Positions 38,001 to 49,637 are shown, numbered from the stretch's first letter. The stretch: DNA of 64,000 nucleotides from Balanoglossus misakiensis (GCA_040954595.2 CM082594.2:5766001-5830000), one strand, 5' to 3'. The notes: generated by a model from the sequence alone, not told the origin. Numbers and translations: made by a program.

Positions 38001-38524
38001 TCTGTTAAAAAAAATGAAAATCCTCAATTTTAAAATCATTGTACATGGCCATGCAGGGTATTCTGTCTTTAATTTATTCTGATTTCACAATTAACTTTTC
38101 AAGTGCCAGATCTAGCTTTCCATACTATTTTATTCACATACACATGTACATTCCAAAATTCCATCAAACACAAGATTCTATCTGGCCCCAACATCGATGT
38201 GAAAGCCAAGACGATAAATACATTCACACCGCAGATATACATGAATTGCACATTGCTTTCTCTATAATCCCACCATACACCTGGTATCATCCTGCTTTCA
38301 TGACCCTCTCCTCCCTCACCACTAAATGGTTGAGTCCTCACCTGATCGGCGTATTTGGGAGACGTCGCTTCCAGGTAGCCATTGGCACCTTCTTTGTAGC
38401 TGTCATGTGACCAATAACTGAAGTCGAATGTGAATTTTTTGGGTTCTTCGTTGGGCTGCTGCGGGTCCTTGATGGTCGTGGTGCCCCCACTCATTCCGAT
38501 GATCAGTTTGGCATTTCGAGCTTT
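29091..38524 (-). CDS. KIF28P: Kinesin-3 family motor, KIF28/KLP-6 type
   Basis: Plus-end-directed microtubule motor; C. elegans KLP-6 works in sensory cilia. Exons (transcript order, all with CT/AC flanks and compatible phases): 38524-38342, 38001-37869, 37664-37470, 37210-37099, 36851-36613, 36393-36262, 36131-35952, 35812-35697, 35359-35169, 34931-34800, 34616-34459, 34267-34119, 33001-32867, 32696-32613, 32284-32075, 31709-31428, 31162-31082, 30743-30590, 30183-29875, 29731-29561, 29134-29091. They join to 3390 nt, 1129 residues plus stop. Motor: P-loop GQTGSGKS, switch I NMNATSSRAH, switch II DLAGSE, then the neck DRAKQIK. Next come a coiled coil ([14 protein letters not shown]), an FHA domain ([13 protein letters not shown] to KLLVNGEPV), a KIF1-like stalk ([15 protein letters not shown]), a Ser-rich linker and a Lys/Arg-rich tail. 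No PH, PX or CAP-Gly domain is seen, which favours KIF28 over KIF1/13/16. The first ~20 residues (VAVRVRPF part) were not found; the 38524 acceptor is the weakest boundary. The last intron is a choice: reading through 29561 would instead stop at 29454. Confidence 0.85.
31738..31832. repeat. ~95-bp foldback element, kinesin intron
   Basis: Begins TTTACCCTTTCGCCACCATGG and closely matches the element at 39329-39421 through GGTTTGG, CTATGGTAAAG and GGACCTCTA. Ends are imperfect inverted repeats. Lies just upstream of the kinesin exon 31709-31428. Confidence 0.55.
33545..33638. repeat. ~94-bp foldback element, kinesin intron
   Basis: Terminal inverted repeats AACGCTTTCACC and GGTGAAAGCGTT are perfect, and a second inner hairpin (CACCCCACTG / CAGTGGTGTGGGTG) forms the centre. 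The whole element can fold into one stem-loop. It shares the CTTTCACCACCAT start with the elements at 31738 and 39329. Confidence 0.65.
35425..35600. repeat. Degenerate TATTG/ACTG low-complexity tract
   Basis: Starts as a clean pentanucleotide run (TATTG) and decays into ACTGT/GTGTT variants. Lies in the kinesin intron between exons 35812-35697 and 35359-35169. Confidence 0.7.
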
Positions 38525-39126
38525 CTCCCGAGAATTGTGTGAACGGTTAAGGAAATGTTACATACACCGGATCAAGAAATTTGGCACTATCAAATTTTAC
38601 CTGTTTCTGTTTTTCATGTTCGCAAAATTGGGTTATTTCCTGAGTGCTTGACCTGTTATACGTGAGATCAGAGTGTATATGGACGGTCACGACCGAGAAA
38701 TTTTGCTTTGGAGAACAAGTCAAGTGCAATATCTAGGGTAAATAGCACTTAGTCAGATCATGTGTGGCCTCCCTGTAGTATACACTTGCACACAGTACAC
38801 GCAGATCAGATGACTTTGAGTTCACTGTGGCTTGCATTGCCCGCTCAGCTAATTCATTGTATTGGCATATAAACAGTAATCATCAGGAGAGGAACACACA
38901 TTATCTATCAATGTCACAAAGTTTGCACATAAATGATTAGAAAAATAGCAATCGTTTGACCCCCCCTCTTCGAGTTTAACAAATTTTACAAACATGTGGA
39001 GTGTCACTTAATAAGAAACTGAGTGCCAGTTTATATTATCCTGTACAATTACTGGCACCCATTAATTTTATTTCTCAACATTTCGTGGTAACCCAGATAT
39101 ACTGAAGAAGACATTTACATCGCTGA

Positions 39127-39140
39127 GTTGCCATGGCAAT
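39127..39140. promoter_or_regulatory. RFX X-box-like palindrome
   Basis: GTTGCCATGGCAAT matches the RFX consensus GTNRCC-N(0-3)-RGYAAC with one mismatch (last base). It lies about 600 bp upstream of the first identified kinesin exon. Confidence 0.5.
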
Positions 39141-39328
39141 CAACACGTTTCCACTGACAAATCAGCTTTAGCTCCTAATGGGTACAAATTAGTGTACATG
39201 TGCAGGTGTCAAGCTGGAGGCTTAACGGGGATTAAACAGATTTGGAATGAAAAACAGGATGTGAAAGATGACGATTGAATGCTTTCTGGAGAAGTGATTG
39301 CACTAGTGACTGCGGAAATATTAAATTT

Positions 39329-39421
39329 AACCCTTTCACCACCATGGTTTGGTCCAATTCCATTATTTACTATATGGTAAAGTGGGACCTCTAGACAGGT
39401 AAATGGGGGTGAAAAGGTTAC
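39329..39421. repeat. ~92-bp foldback element
   Basis: Starts TTAACCCTTTCACCACCATG and ends GGGGGTGAAAAGGTTA, giving inverted ends AACCCTTTCACC / GGTGAAAAGGTT. Inner pairing of GGTCC with GGACC extends the hairpin. Closest relative is at 31738-31832. Confidence 0.65.
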
Positions 39422-40349
39422 GAGCGAAAATTCAAACAATGATACATAACGCATTGTACCCTTTGATGCGTTTAAAGGTGAAAGTGCATTGAAGTGTATT
39501 TTGAAAATTCTGCTGAACATAAATTGTACCTGTAATAAACAACCTTACATTTTATGCTTAATGCATTTATTGCGTATATTAATGTTGTCTAACCAGAAAA
39601 CAAACAAAACGGGTCCACTGTACTTGTACAGCTTGAGATAGAGTTCTTAGTTTATCAGAATATAAGTAATGCTATTATGAATAAATCATTTTTAAAGGGC
39701 ACAATAATACTTTCAAATTCATCAGCTATTCAGCCTTAAAATCAAAGCTGCAGGGTTAAACAGTCATCCCTAATCATTTATTAATATCTTGAATTACCAA
39801 AATGCTCAAGAAATGAACATTTGAAAAATTTATCAAGGAAATGGTGCCATTTGTGTGATGGCCATATTGTTAATCTGAAATTTGTTGACAGTTAAATTTT
39901 TTTATGATCCTGATAGTGTGACATTTAATCATAACACCATAGATTTTACCTTTTACCTGTATATATATATGTATGATAACATATATGACTGACTGACAGA
40001 TTTCCTTTCATGATTAATTAAAGTGTCAATCACTTTGCTAATAGGAAAATTGAAGTTAACAAGATTTTTCCCCTTCTGTACCACCATGAGATATTAATGT
40101 AACCTAAAAACTGATAATTATAAAGTTGGAAGGAAAACAAGCATAGTAAAAATATATATTCAGTGTCATGATCAACGAACATTATTTTTATTTAGTGAAT
40201 CAGTGTTTGATTTTAAAAATAACCATTTTGAAGAGTAACAGATTCATTTTATTTCGGCATAGCTTTCGTGGAAGAGATTTTAACACTGAAATTTATCTCT
40301 GTTTTTTCCTGTTGTACTTGTATGGAAGTTAAGAAGGTCAGTGAGAAGA

Positions 40350-40363
40350 ATTACCATGGCAAC
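40350..40363. promoter_or_regulatory. RFX X-box-like palindrome
   Basis: Reads GTTGCCATGGTAAT on the minus strand: a one-mismatch match to the RFX consensus, oriented toward the kinesin gene. Confidence 0.5.
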
Positions 40364-40901
40364 CGTGCAACTACGCTGTTATCATCCCACTTTATATAAT
40401 GCGTCTCACAATGAGATGATTTCAGCGCAATATCTGCCCTGAGGCAACAAGTGTGTGAATAACATCACCCGAACGCGCTTGCAGTTTGCAACCACCACCA
40501 TAGTCACTTATGGCAAACGTGATGAGGATAGGGACACACACACAGTGATACACAGTGGTGCTCATACACATGCAGAAAATTGTACAGGTTTCTGCACTTA
40601 ATTAATATACAAAAAAAACTTTTACATAATGCTGAACACCTGCATTTTGGATCACCTTGATCAAAAGTGTATTGAAGGATAACGATGGAAATTTGGAACA
40701 GGATTTTACATTATTTAATTTTGATGAATGAATATTGTATAAATTTCTATCACGTGACATACATTTTGTATTAAATTTTATCTCTATCACATGACTTACA
40801 AATTTATTCACTAAAATAAAAATAAAAATTCTCCAAAACACTTTTGATCCATACATATAATTCTATCAAATAATTGTCCATTACCATACCTTGATGTACA
40901 T

Positions 40902-40915
40902 GTTGCCATGGTTAT
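40902..40915. promoter_or_regulatory. Weaker X-box-like site
   Basis: GTTGCCATGGTTAT keeps the left half-site and centre of the X-box but has a degraded right half. Confidence 0.3.
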
Positions 40916-41648
40916 AGTGTTACCATTGGAATTATAGTAGTTGGGTGGTGATCACCTTTGTACAAGTAATTATGTGACAAACAATCTGTTAAGAACTCCC
41001 GTGGATTGGTGCCGTTCTATTCTGTCAAGTTGACAGGTTTATGGCTCACTGCCGGGGAACACTAACACAGGTTTGACATCGCGTAATACCAAGGGCAACC
41101 ATCGGGGGTCACCGAGCGCGCTCGCCGTAACGTGTTCATTTCACGATCGCGGCCGTGGACGCGATCGCTGACCGCCGCCCGGTCGGGGATTCCGGACTAG
41201 CAATGACTTCAGTGATCATGGTGTCGATATGTGCCATTCGATTAAGTGCTTCCACTATATAATGATTAGCCATCTAGAAGATCGTCCATATCACTGAAAA
41301 TCATGAAGACCATTCATGTTTACAAAAAGGATATAAATGGGCGAACCCGTACCGCAACTTTCACCGACTCCGCCATATTTCTTCTTTCCAGGAGACGAGA
41401 CGCTGATTCTGAATTCCGAAATCCAACTTTGGGAGCAGAAATTACGTATTCACGCCAGGGTACAATAGGCGTTCCAAATTTAGGGTCCGATGATGAAAAT
41501 CAATGGGACAAAATTTACTCGCACAGGTCATTTGCATGTGTTTGCCTTGGTGTTTACAGACGTCGCTATAGAAACTTTTATTACGTAGCTGAGGAGTCAA
41601 TAAATCGAGGTGATCCCCCTAGCTACTGCAAAGGAAACATAAACACTA

Positions 41649-41687
41649 TGACGTCACAGGACCGCTAAGCTCCAGGTACGACGTCAC
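41649..41687. promoter_or_regulatory. Paired CRE-type sites
   Basis: A full palindromic CRE, TGACGTCA, at 41649-41656 is followed 22 bp later by CGACGTCAC at 41679-41687. Clustered CREs are common in proximal promoters, and their position 0.75 kb upstream of the DARS1 start codon fits. Confidence 0.45.
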
Positions 41688-42413
41688 CGCGCCACTGTCT
41701 TTAACAATACAGGCTGTACTATATTATACCATGGAGGTACTAGAGAGATTATACCATGTAAAAATAGGACCAAGGTGACCTTGTAATGACACTGCGATGA
41801 TGTCAAATCACGCGCTCGCACACACCTACGTCATGCGTATATCTATTATGCCCGATTTGCACTGGTTTACGTCATCCATTCACCTTTTGGTCCACGAAAC
41901 TACATCATGATGTAATTGTGGTCTCTCTTCACCTATAAATATATTTTGTTAGTGCGAAGATTTTATTATATCCATCAAACCCATTTTGTTTCTACCCAAA
42001 ATATTCAGTAAATTGACTTGAAAATTAAGTTCATGCCCATACATGTGTACTTACTTTAATTTTACATGTAAATTGCAGTACAAACACGCACAGAAAAGTT
42101 ATATGAGAGTCAAAACTGTCGCAATATTCACAAAAGAAAATACTTTTGGAGAATTAACTCTCCTTCACAACCGTTTCAAGCTTTACGAAATTGTCTCAAA
42201 ATTTCCACGCACAACATACAAGTATGCATTGCATGTTGGGAGTGATTACTTTGTTTTTATCTGGTAGGATGGATAGAGGGCGGTGTTCCAGAGTTGAAAG
42301 GTCAACTCGTGTCATCATCTCTACCGGGTCTTGCATGTGCCCGTCTGCTCCGTGGCTGGAGAGTTAATATTCACCATTTGTCGACGATTTTCGGCCACAG
42401 AACCACTGATAAC

Positions 42414-45400
42414 ATGACGAACGAAGGTGAACAGGCAGATGTCCCTTTAGGGTAAGTTACTGAAAACTAGAAGACGTGGCACTTGATCGGAAATCGTGAT
42501 GGGTTTTGCAATATTGTCCATCCAGGATCCAGTCTGCTCACAGACACAGTCCCTACACACACTCCCTCCACACAATACAGTCCCATCTGTCTGAATTGTG
42601 TCCTTGGACAGCGGAAAAAGACTCTCTATGAGCGATCCTCACTGCAGTCATTGCGACTAGGTTTCATGTCAGGCACCAGTTTTCCCTTTCTAGTTAAAAT
42701 GGGCCCACGCATGACCACGCCCCCTCGCTCTTTGATCTATAGAAAGTGTTTATGGCGGGTCCAGACCAATTCTCCCCTGTCCACAGGAATTTTAATATAG
42801 GCTAATTTTCATAACAATGCACTCCTTAATTGTTTTCTAAAATTAAATGGTAGGGACCGTACATACTAGATACAAGTACCACTGGGAGAATATTTCATCA
42901 TCCTGATCCAGTTCGGTCACACATAATGTATACATTTTGGTACAATGCCAGAAAAGGTGACAATAGAATCTGTTTATGTCATCGCCATACAACTTAAAGA
43001 CAGACATGGGTGCAAGGTGGGGGTGGTGGTGGTGTTACAATAACCAAAGCCACAAAAACTAGTACATCCTCAGCTGATTGATTATTGAAATACAATAGGA
43101 ATTCATCAGTCTCTTTATAGTAGTAATGGTGTTTTCTATAGAAAGTGCACTGGAGTGACATGGTTAAAGGCCTTGATTGGTTATTACATGAAATTTCTAA
43201 TTCCAGACCTGATGGAAAGCCCTTATCCAAGAAGGCTCTGAAGAAACTACAGCGCGATGCAGAGAAGCAAGCAAAGAAGGCTGAGAGGGCAGCCAAAGTT
43301 GTAAGTACGAGGCTATAATGGCATTGATAGGCTTTGGGTGAGCCCTTTAACCATTGAATTTGTTTCCATGATGCCGACACAGTGACGTCTGACGCGTGAC
43401 CTTATTCTGACCTTCCTCGACACAGGCAGCAGAGGCTGATGTTGAAGAAGCTGAAGATTACGCACAAGACAGATATGGCGTGAGCAAGTTGATCCAGTCG
43501 CAGGAAAAGTTGGGTGAGTCGTTTGATCACCAAGCAAGGGGCTGGCCTGTCTTGTGAAATTAAACCTTTTACACTAGATAGTTGGTTTGTCCCCATTATC
43601 TTCAATGGGGTGGATTGATCCACATGAAGGGAAAAGGGGGAGCATGGTGGGCACTTTAATACTGAAAGCAAACCATTCAGTAGGGACGGTTTCACAATGG
43701 AAACAATAAGTTTGAGCAAATTAATGTTAATTTAATGGCAAATTTTAATTTGTAGTATTAGAAAGTTTTTAAGATATTTCTGTTTGTTTCAGATCGTCAG
43801 ATGCACAAAGTGAAGGACTTGGACCATTCCAAAGCAAACCATACTGTGTGGATAAGAGCCAGAGTACATACCAGCAGAAGCAAAGGTAAGACTCAGACAG
43901 TAAAACCTGGCATCTGATAAAAACCCATGAAATTTTAATTCTTTGTGTATTTTGCAGCCCGAACGCAGGTCAGCCATTTGACCGTTAATTGCCCAGTTTT
44001 TTAGTTCTGGTGACGCCCTCAACGTTCTGTCGTACACACAGCCAGAAGTGGCATGCGAAAGTCCCGCGCTTTTTTTAATGCCAAATTAACAAGCAGGGAC
44101 GGCAGTTGAATGACTCAAACTGATAACATGGCCAAAATTATATCTAAACTACATATCTGTATGTTTTTTGTTGGTAAAAAACATGTTTTCTTTGCAAAAA
44201 TGAGGGAATTACGGAGTGACCCCAGAACAACTAAAATCAAAACACGCCGCACTTCCGGGTTTTTACGAACTGCCGCACTTTTATATAAAAATGAATTTTT
44301 AAATTTAAACATCATTTTCAGTGAATTCGATATATCTTGTAATAAAATTAAAAAAATCATGATGCAACCCCCAGAGGTATTCGCTCAAGAGCTCCTTAAA
44401 CTCAGCCCGTATTGTGACGCAACAGCCTCAGAGTAGCTCATAGAATTGCCCGTACTTGGCCGAGTTGTATCGCCGAAGTGTTGCTCTGCAGAGTCTGCAA
44501 TCATCAAATTTTCGTTGAAATTGGCTAGCATGATCGCTGTATTTCAGCGTATAAATCTTGTACTGCCTCCCCTTGCTCTCTCCCCGTTCTGAACAGTTTG
44601 TGGAGAGTGGAAGGCCAAAGTCACAGGGGGCCTAGTTGAGGATTTCATTCGTAGTCGTACGTAGTGCCTATATCGTGGACGCGGTCAGTCTATGTATCAG
44701 AATAGACAAATTACAAAAGCTTGTTCTCAATAAACATAACTTCAGTCATTTCTTTTCTTTTGACACTGTGCTCAAGTCTTCAAACTATGAATCACTGTGG
44801 CAATCAAGATGAACCGTGGACATACGTGCATGTACACAGTGCCCGAAGCTCTGCGTGGCAGCCGGGGCTTTCTGTGTACGTCTGCCGTGATAAGACACGC
44901 AGCCCAGCCAAGCAGAGCTAACAGTGCCCGTAGCACCCGGCCGTAGCATCGGCAATAATGCACTGAAAATTGACATTGCAAATCGTAGGAATATATCTGT
45001 AGGAACAGAGTCATACACAGTTTTACAGTATTTTTTGTTTTGTTTATTATATCCAAGAAAGTGTGGCTCGTTCCATGGTCACTAGACAAAACAAATCGCG
45101 CAGTTCACTTCACATCGTGTACACTGGCTGCGCCTGCACGAAACGCGGAAGTCGAGCCGCGTCACGTTAAGTGCAAGGTTCACAAGAAAGCGCCGCACTT
45201 TTTTATAAAACGTCTGAAACACTTCAAATTTTGCCTAGCGTTAGATTGATAAATAACCTAACTCGCGATGTAAAAACTGTCGGGCAACCTTAAATATTTC
45301 TTAAAAGACGGATAGGTGAACTTGAGAAATGTCACAATAACTCGCGTTCACCGGAAAATGAAGGGTTCACGAGAAAGTGCAGCACTTTTATATAAAACGT

Positions 45401-48400
45401 CCGAAACACTTCAAATTTCACACAGCTTTAGACTGATAAATTACCTAACTTGCGGTGTGAAGATTATTGTGCAACCTCCAATATTTCTTGAGATACGGGT
45501 CGGTAAACTTGAAAAACATCGCAATACCTCCGTTTTTCATTCACGGTCGATCGTGGGAAAAAACGTCTTCAACCCAATCCCACCATGCTTAAGGCGCGAT
45601 AATCTGCCAACATATCCGTACGATTCTAGTTTTATCGATACTGTTGTCATTTCAAGGTAAAGACTCTCCAATCGGACAAAATCGCCCGTGTTTTCTGAAG
45701 GTTAGCGCAACCACATAAATAAGCTACCATTTTGAAAATAGTCACGTGACTTTTTCCAATAAACGCCCTCATCGTTGGGTGGTTGCGTTCGGGCTGTTTG
45801 TAGAATACTCATTTCTGTGCACCAATTCAATATTTTTATGTGTAATATGAAAGTGTTCTTGCATCATAGAGAATTCTTTCATCAGTGTTGAATCACCCTG
45901 ACTGACACTGACAGTTACATTGCCTCACAGTGACACTTCCCAGCTTCTCTATAAACATTGTATTTATACAACTATCTTGTTTTTTTTACTAGGCAAGCAG
46001 TGCTTCCTGGTACTTAGGCAACAGCATTACAACGTACAAGGTCTAGTTGCCGTGGGAGACATAGCCAGCAAAGCCATGGTCAAATTCGCTGCCAAGTAAG
46101 TGCTACAACTTGTAAATTATAAAGGATATGAAATTTCAGTCAGTCAACATTTGAGCTATATAGTATAAGATGGAGACCCACATTTTAAAGATATGTGGCA
46201 GTGCATAGATTCGCACTTTGTTATATACAGAAATGTGTTACCCTTAGTCAGTACATGTTTTACTAATGAGCGTATGTTTTACTGATGTACATACATTTAC
46301 ATTCTCATCTTTTATCTTTTATGTCTGTTGCTTAGCATTTCCAAAGAATCCATCATTGACGTGGAAGGTGTTGTCAGAGAAGCCAAGGTCGAAAGTTGCA
46401 CACAAAAGGATGTAGAGCTGCACATCCAGAGGGTAGGTGATTGAATCTCCACGCTCTCACCCCCTTTCTGTAATCATTGGTTCCTCCCATAATTTTGGTA
46501 TTTTATGTATTGTGCAAATTTCAATATTTTCTTTCGGCTATTACAGATTTATGTGGTGAGTTCGTCTGTGCCCCAGCTGCCATTGCAATTGGACGACGCC
46601 GTTCGACCAATCACGGAGGAGGACGAAGAGGCAGGACCAACCGTGAAGCAGGATACCAGATTAGACAATCGAGTCATCGATTTGAGGGTCAGTGAAAAAT
46701 ATCTTTTCTGTCGCTTTTAACATTGAAACTGGTGTCTGTGGTAATTGCTTTTTCCCAATCAGACTCCAGTACCATGGAGACATTCTTCGTCTATCAGTAG
46801 ATATATGCCATTTATTTCACAAGTGATAACCTAGTTTTGCTCTTTTCCCCTAGACAACTACTAGCCAAGCTATATTTCGACTTGAAGCCCAGGTTTGCCA
46901 GCTGTTCCGGGAAACCCTTAATAGCAAAGGATTTGTTGAAATCCACACACCTAAGATGATTGGAGGTCAGTTTTTCACACCATTATGCAGGCCATTTCAA
47001 TATTTGTTTTTTTTTGACAATTTATTTAACTTGTTTACTTTTCTGTTCAGCTGCCAGTGAGGGTGGTGCTAATGTTTTTGAGATGGGTTACTTCAAGAGC
47101 AAGGCATACCTGGCCCAGTCTCCGCAGTTGTACAAGCAGATGGCGATCGCTTCAGACTTTGACCGCGTGTGGACTATTGGCTCAGGTGGGTCTCCACAAT
47201 GTATTGTCAGACATCAGTGCTTGTCAGAACAGTAATCAATAATGAATAAGATTTTCAGTCAGAAACAAAACGTCTATTTTAGTGAGTTTAAGAGTAAGCC
47301 ACCGTGGAACTGCTGAAATAGGGTTTTTTCTTGTGTTTCAGTTTTCCGAGCCGAAGACTCAAACACACACCGGCATCTGACTGAGTTTATCGGTCTGGAT
47401 TTGGAGATGGCTTTCAACTATCACTACCACGAGGTAAGAAACAGCGCTTATTATTAAGAAATATTTCACACATGCATCTCAATGTATTGCACACTTTTGA
47501 TATAGTGGGCTCTTATACACCAAGAATCTAAATTGTGTCTGCTTATGTGAGAGACAAGTATATAGTCAGGATTATAATGATAATCATGTACTTAAACACA
47601 GAGCCAACTTTTTTTTCATGCTTTGCAGGTTATTGATGTCATCGGAGACATGTTTGTACAAATCTTCAGAGGCCTGCAAAAGAGATGCACCGAGGAGATT
47701 GGTGTTGTGGGCAAGCAGTATCCGTCTGAGCCATTTAAATTCCTGGATCCGTCACTGAGGCTGGAATATCACGAAGGCATCCATATGCTGCAGGAAGCTG
47801 GGTTTGAGATCGGAGCTGAAGATGATCTGAGGTGAGAACCGAGCCAGTTCAAATTAAAATGGACATTTCTTCAGAAAATGGATATTTCTTTCTTTGCTGT
47901 AGGGAATGATAAATGTTGGTTTAAATATTCCCTTTCAGTACCCCGGCCGAGAAGTTGCTTGGCAAGTTGGTGAAGGCCAAGTACGACACTGATTTCTTCA
48001 TTCTGGACAAGTATCCACTGGACGTGAGACCATTCTACACAATGCCTGATCCGTCAAACTCAGTGAGTGAGCAGTCTTTGTTTTTGAAACGGTTATTCTT
48101 GTCAACTTGGAAAAAGCAGATATAATTGCTTTATTTGAAGGGTTGCTGTTTTTATGTCTGAACAAACTAGATTTGGATTGAATTACTCAGGTAGGCATCA
48201 ATGATGAAGGGCTAAATGGGGATATTTTTTGTTTCTGTAGAAATTGTCCAATTCGTATGATATGTTCATGCGCGGTGAAGAGATCCTGTCGGGAGCTCAG
48301 CGAATCCACGATCCAGAGTTGTTGACAGAGAGAGCCAAGACGCATGGTGTCGGTAAGTGGAGCTGATTGTGAACATAATCTCAGGTGAAACTGTCAGAAG

Positions 48401-49465
48401 CAGAAAGAGAATGAAACTGCCTCAGTGCGATGTAGGATCTTGCTCTGCTGTGAATGTCATATCTGTGCTGGAGGGATCAAGTGGCAAATTGCATGGTGCT
48501 AGGGGATCAAATGGCATATCACAATGCGCTTGGGGGATCAATTAACATGTAACATGGTGCTAGGGGATCAACTAACATATCACATGGTGCTAGGGGATCA
48601 GGTGGCATATCACAATGTGCTAGGGGATCAAGTAACATTTCACGTGGTGCTAGGGGATCAGGTGGCATATCACAGGGTGCTAGGGGATCAGTTAACAAAT
48701 CACAAGGTGCTAGGGGTTTCATTTGAAAATAACTTGGTGCCAAGGGTTGCAACATATGTTTGTGCACATTTACATGTTTTATTTTACTGACTTAAGAGTG
48801 AACAAGTAACTGGTGTGGTTTGCAACATGCTATGCAAAACCGTGAAAGTTAACTGCTCTAGTGCAAGCAATTACCAACTAATACCACAAATTCAGCAAGT
48901 TTCGGGATGCGCTTTTTGCACAGTCACATTTGAGATTGCAGTGTATTAAGTCGCTCCTGCATTTACTCGCTTGAGCTGGCTGCGACATTTGATCGGCACT
49001 CTCTCACGGAACTGAGGTTCTGGGTTCAATTCTTTTGGGTGAGCCACCTGCAGTCATTTAACTGTAGGTTAGAGTGGAACCCACTAAAAATTAAATGTAA
49101 ACTGGCTTAGTTAACATGTATGCCGGACGTTTCGAATCAGAGACAGAAAACAGAGGAAGAGGTAATGGAAAATAAGAGGTAGGTTAGAAAAACGAGAAAG
49201 AAAGAAAAAAGTGGTATAATTTCAAATTTTTTTGAATTAACATGCCGTACATTCTGCAGACATCATCATATAATTCCTTGTTGTTTTTTTGCCCCCAATA
49301 GGTCTGGAATCTATCAAGCCGTACATCGACTCCTTCCGGTATGGGGCACCTCCTCATGCCGGCGGTGGAATTGGACTGGAAAGAGTGACCATGCTCTTCC
49401 TGGGACTGGATAACATCCGGAAAACCTCGCTATTCCCACGCGATCCAAAGAGACTCACTCCTTGA
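42414..49465 (+). CDS. DARS1: Cytosolic aspartyl-tRNA synthetase
   Basis: Class IIb synthetase charging tRNA-Asp in the cytosol, a member of the multisynthetase complex in animals. Exons: 42414-42451, 43207-43300, 43426-43513, 43793-43885, 45993-46095, 46336-46432, 46547-46687, 46854-46965, 47051-47185, 47342-47433, 47629-47831, 47939-48062, 48241-48352, 49302-49465. All have GT/AG borders and matching phases, total 1596 nt, 531 residues. Order: a lysine-rich N-terminal helix ([16 protein letters not shown]) after a short acidic leader; the OB-fold anticodon-binding domain ([20 protein letters not shown]); the hinge [13 protein letters not shown]; then the catalytic core with the SEGGANVF flipping loop, motif 2 [15 protein letters not shown] and motif 3 [11 protein letters not shown]; the end is [10 protein letters not shown], as in animal orthologs. 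It is about 30 residues longer than the ~501-residue human protein, at the N-terminus. The catalytic residues I can check are intact. Confidence 0.97.
43563..43655. repeat. Diverged foldback element, DARS1 intron
   Basis: TTAAACCTTTTACACTAG, GTTTGTCCCCATT and a central CCCCAT/ATGGGG hairpin resemble the foldback family at 31738, 33545 and 39329, with decayed ends. Confidence 0.35.
43955..45796. mobile_element. 1.84-kb non-autonomous DNA transposon-like element
   Basis: Both ends carry the 13-bp inverted repeat CAGCCCGAACGCA (left at 43955, complement ending at 45796), flanked on both sides by TTTG (43951-43954 and 45797-45800), which looks like a 4-bp target duplication. No transposase frame is visible. 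The interior holds three diverged direct copies of a ~185-bp repeat. It sits in the DARS1 intron between exons 43793-43885 and 45993-46095. Confidence 0.6.
45172..45545. repeat. Two tandem ~185-bp direct repeats inside the transposon-like element
   Basis: Both copies run GTTCACAAGAAAG (or GTTCACGAGAAAG), CAGCACTTTTATATAAAACG, AAACACTTCAAATTT, GATAAAT-ACCTAACT, GCAACCT, ATATTTCTT. A third, more diverged copy (GCCGCACTTTTATATAAAA) lies at about 44271-44390. Confidence 0.6.
48464..48745. repeat. 30-bp minisatellite, DARS1 intron 13
   Basis: About nine units of a 30-bp motif, GGTGCTAGGGGATCA followed by a variable middle (ACTAACATATCACA or GGTGGCATATCACA). Period is exactly 30, so both strands stay open and give repetitive decapeptide frames with no coding meaning. 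Confidence 0.85.
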
Positions 49466-49637
49466 GCGTATCGTAGCTTTTTGCTGAATAGAAGGCAGGA
49501 ATGGCTTGAAATTTTCAAATACTGTCAGCCATCAAGTTAACAAACTTTCTTTGAGCTCTGTCTCTGTTGTCGGTGATTTCATGTATTTAAACTTCTATTC
49601 ATGGTCTTATTTTAACATGTGACCGTGACTGTTTGAA

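Larger units (their letters stand above)
38600..42413. promoter_or_regulatory. Head-to-head intergenic region, kinesin and DARS1
   Basis: The two genes diverge from this ~3.8-kb interval, so it must hold both promoters and the missing first kinesin exon. Visible signals are three GTTGCCATGG X-box-like palindromes (39127, 40350, 40902), one foldback element (39329) and two CRE-type sites (41649, 41679). A 121-codon frame at 41303-41668 has no recognisable domain and is more likely part of the GC-rich promoter area. Confidence 0.5.

Noticed and set aside
41303-41668. 121-codon frame upstream of DARS1
   Set aside because: No recognisable domain, and it lies in a promoter-like region with CRE sites. 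Kept as regulatory context only.
48519-48790. Repetitive decapeptide frames on both strands in DARS1 intron 13
   Set aside because: Explained by the 30-bp minisatellite, whose period is a multiple of three.
48960-49100. tRNA-derived SINE in DARS1 intron 13 (GGGTTCAATTC B-box-like)
   Set aside because: A single B-box-like string without a clear A box, tail or target duplication is not enough.
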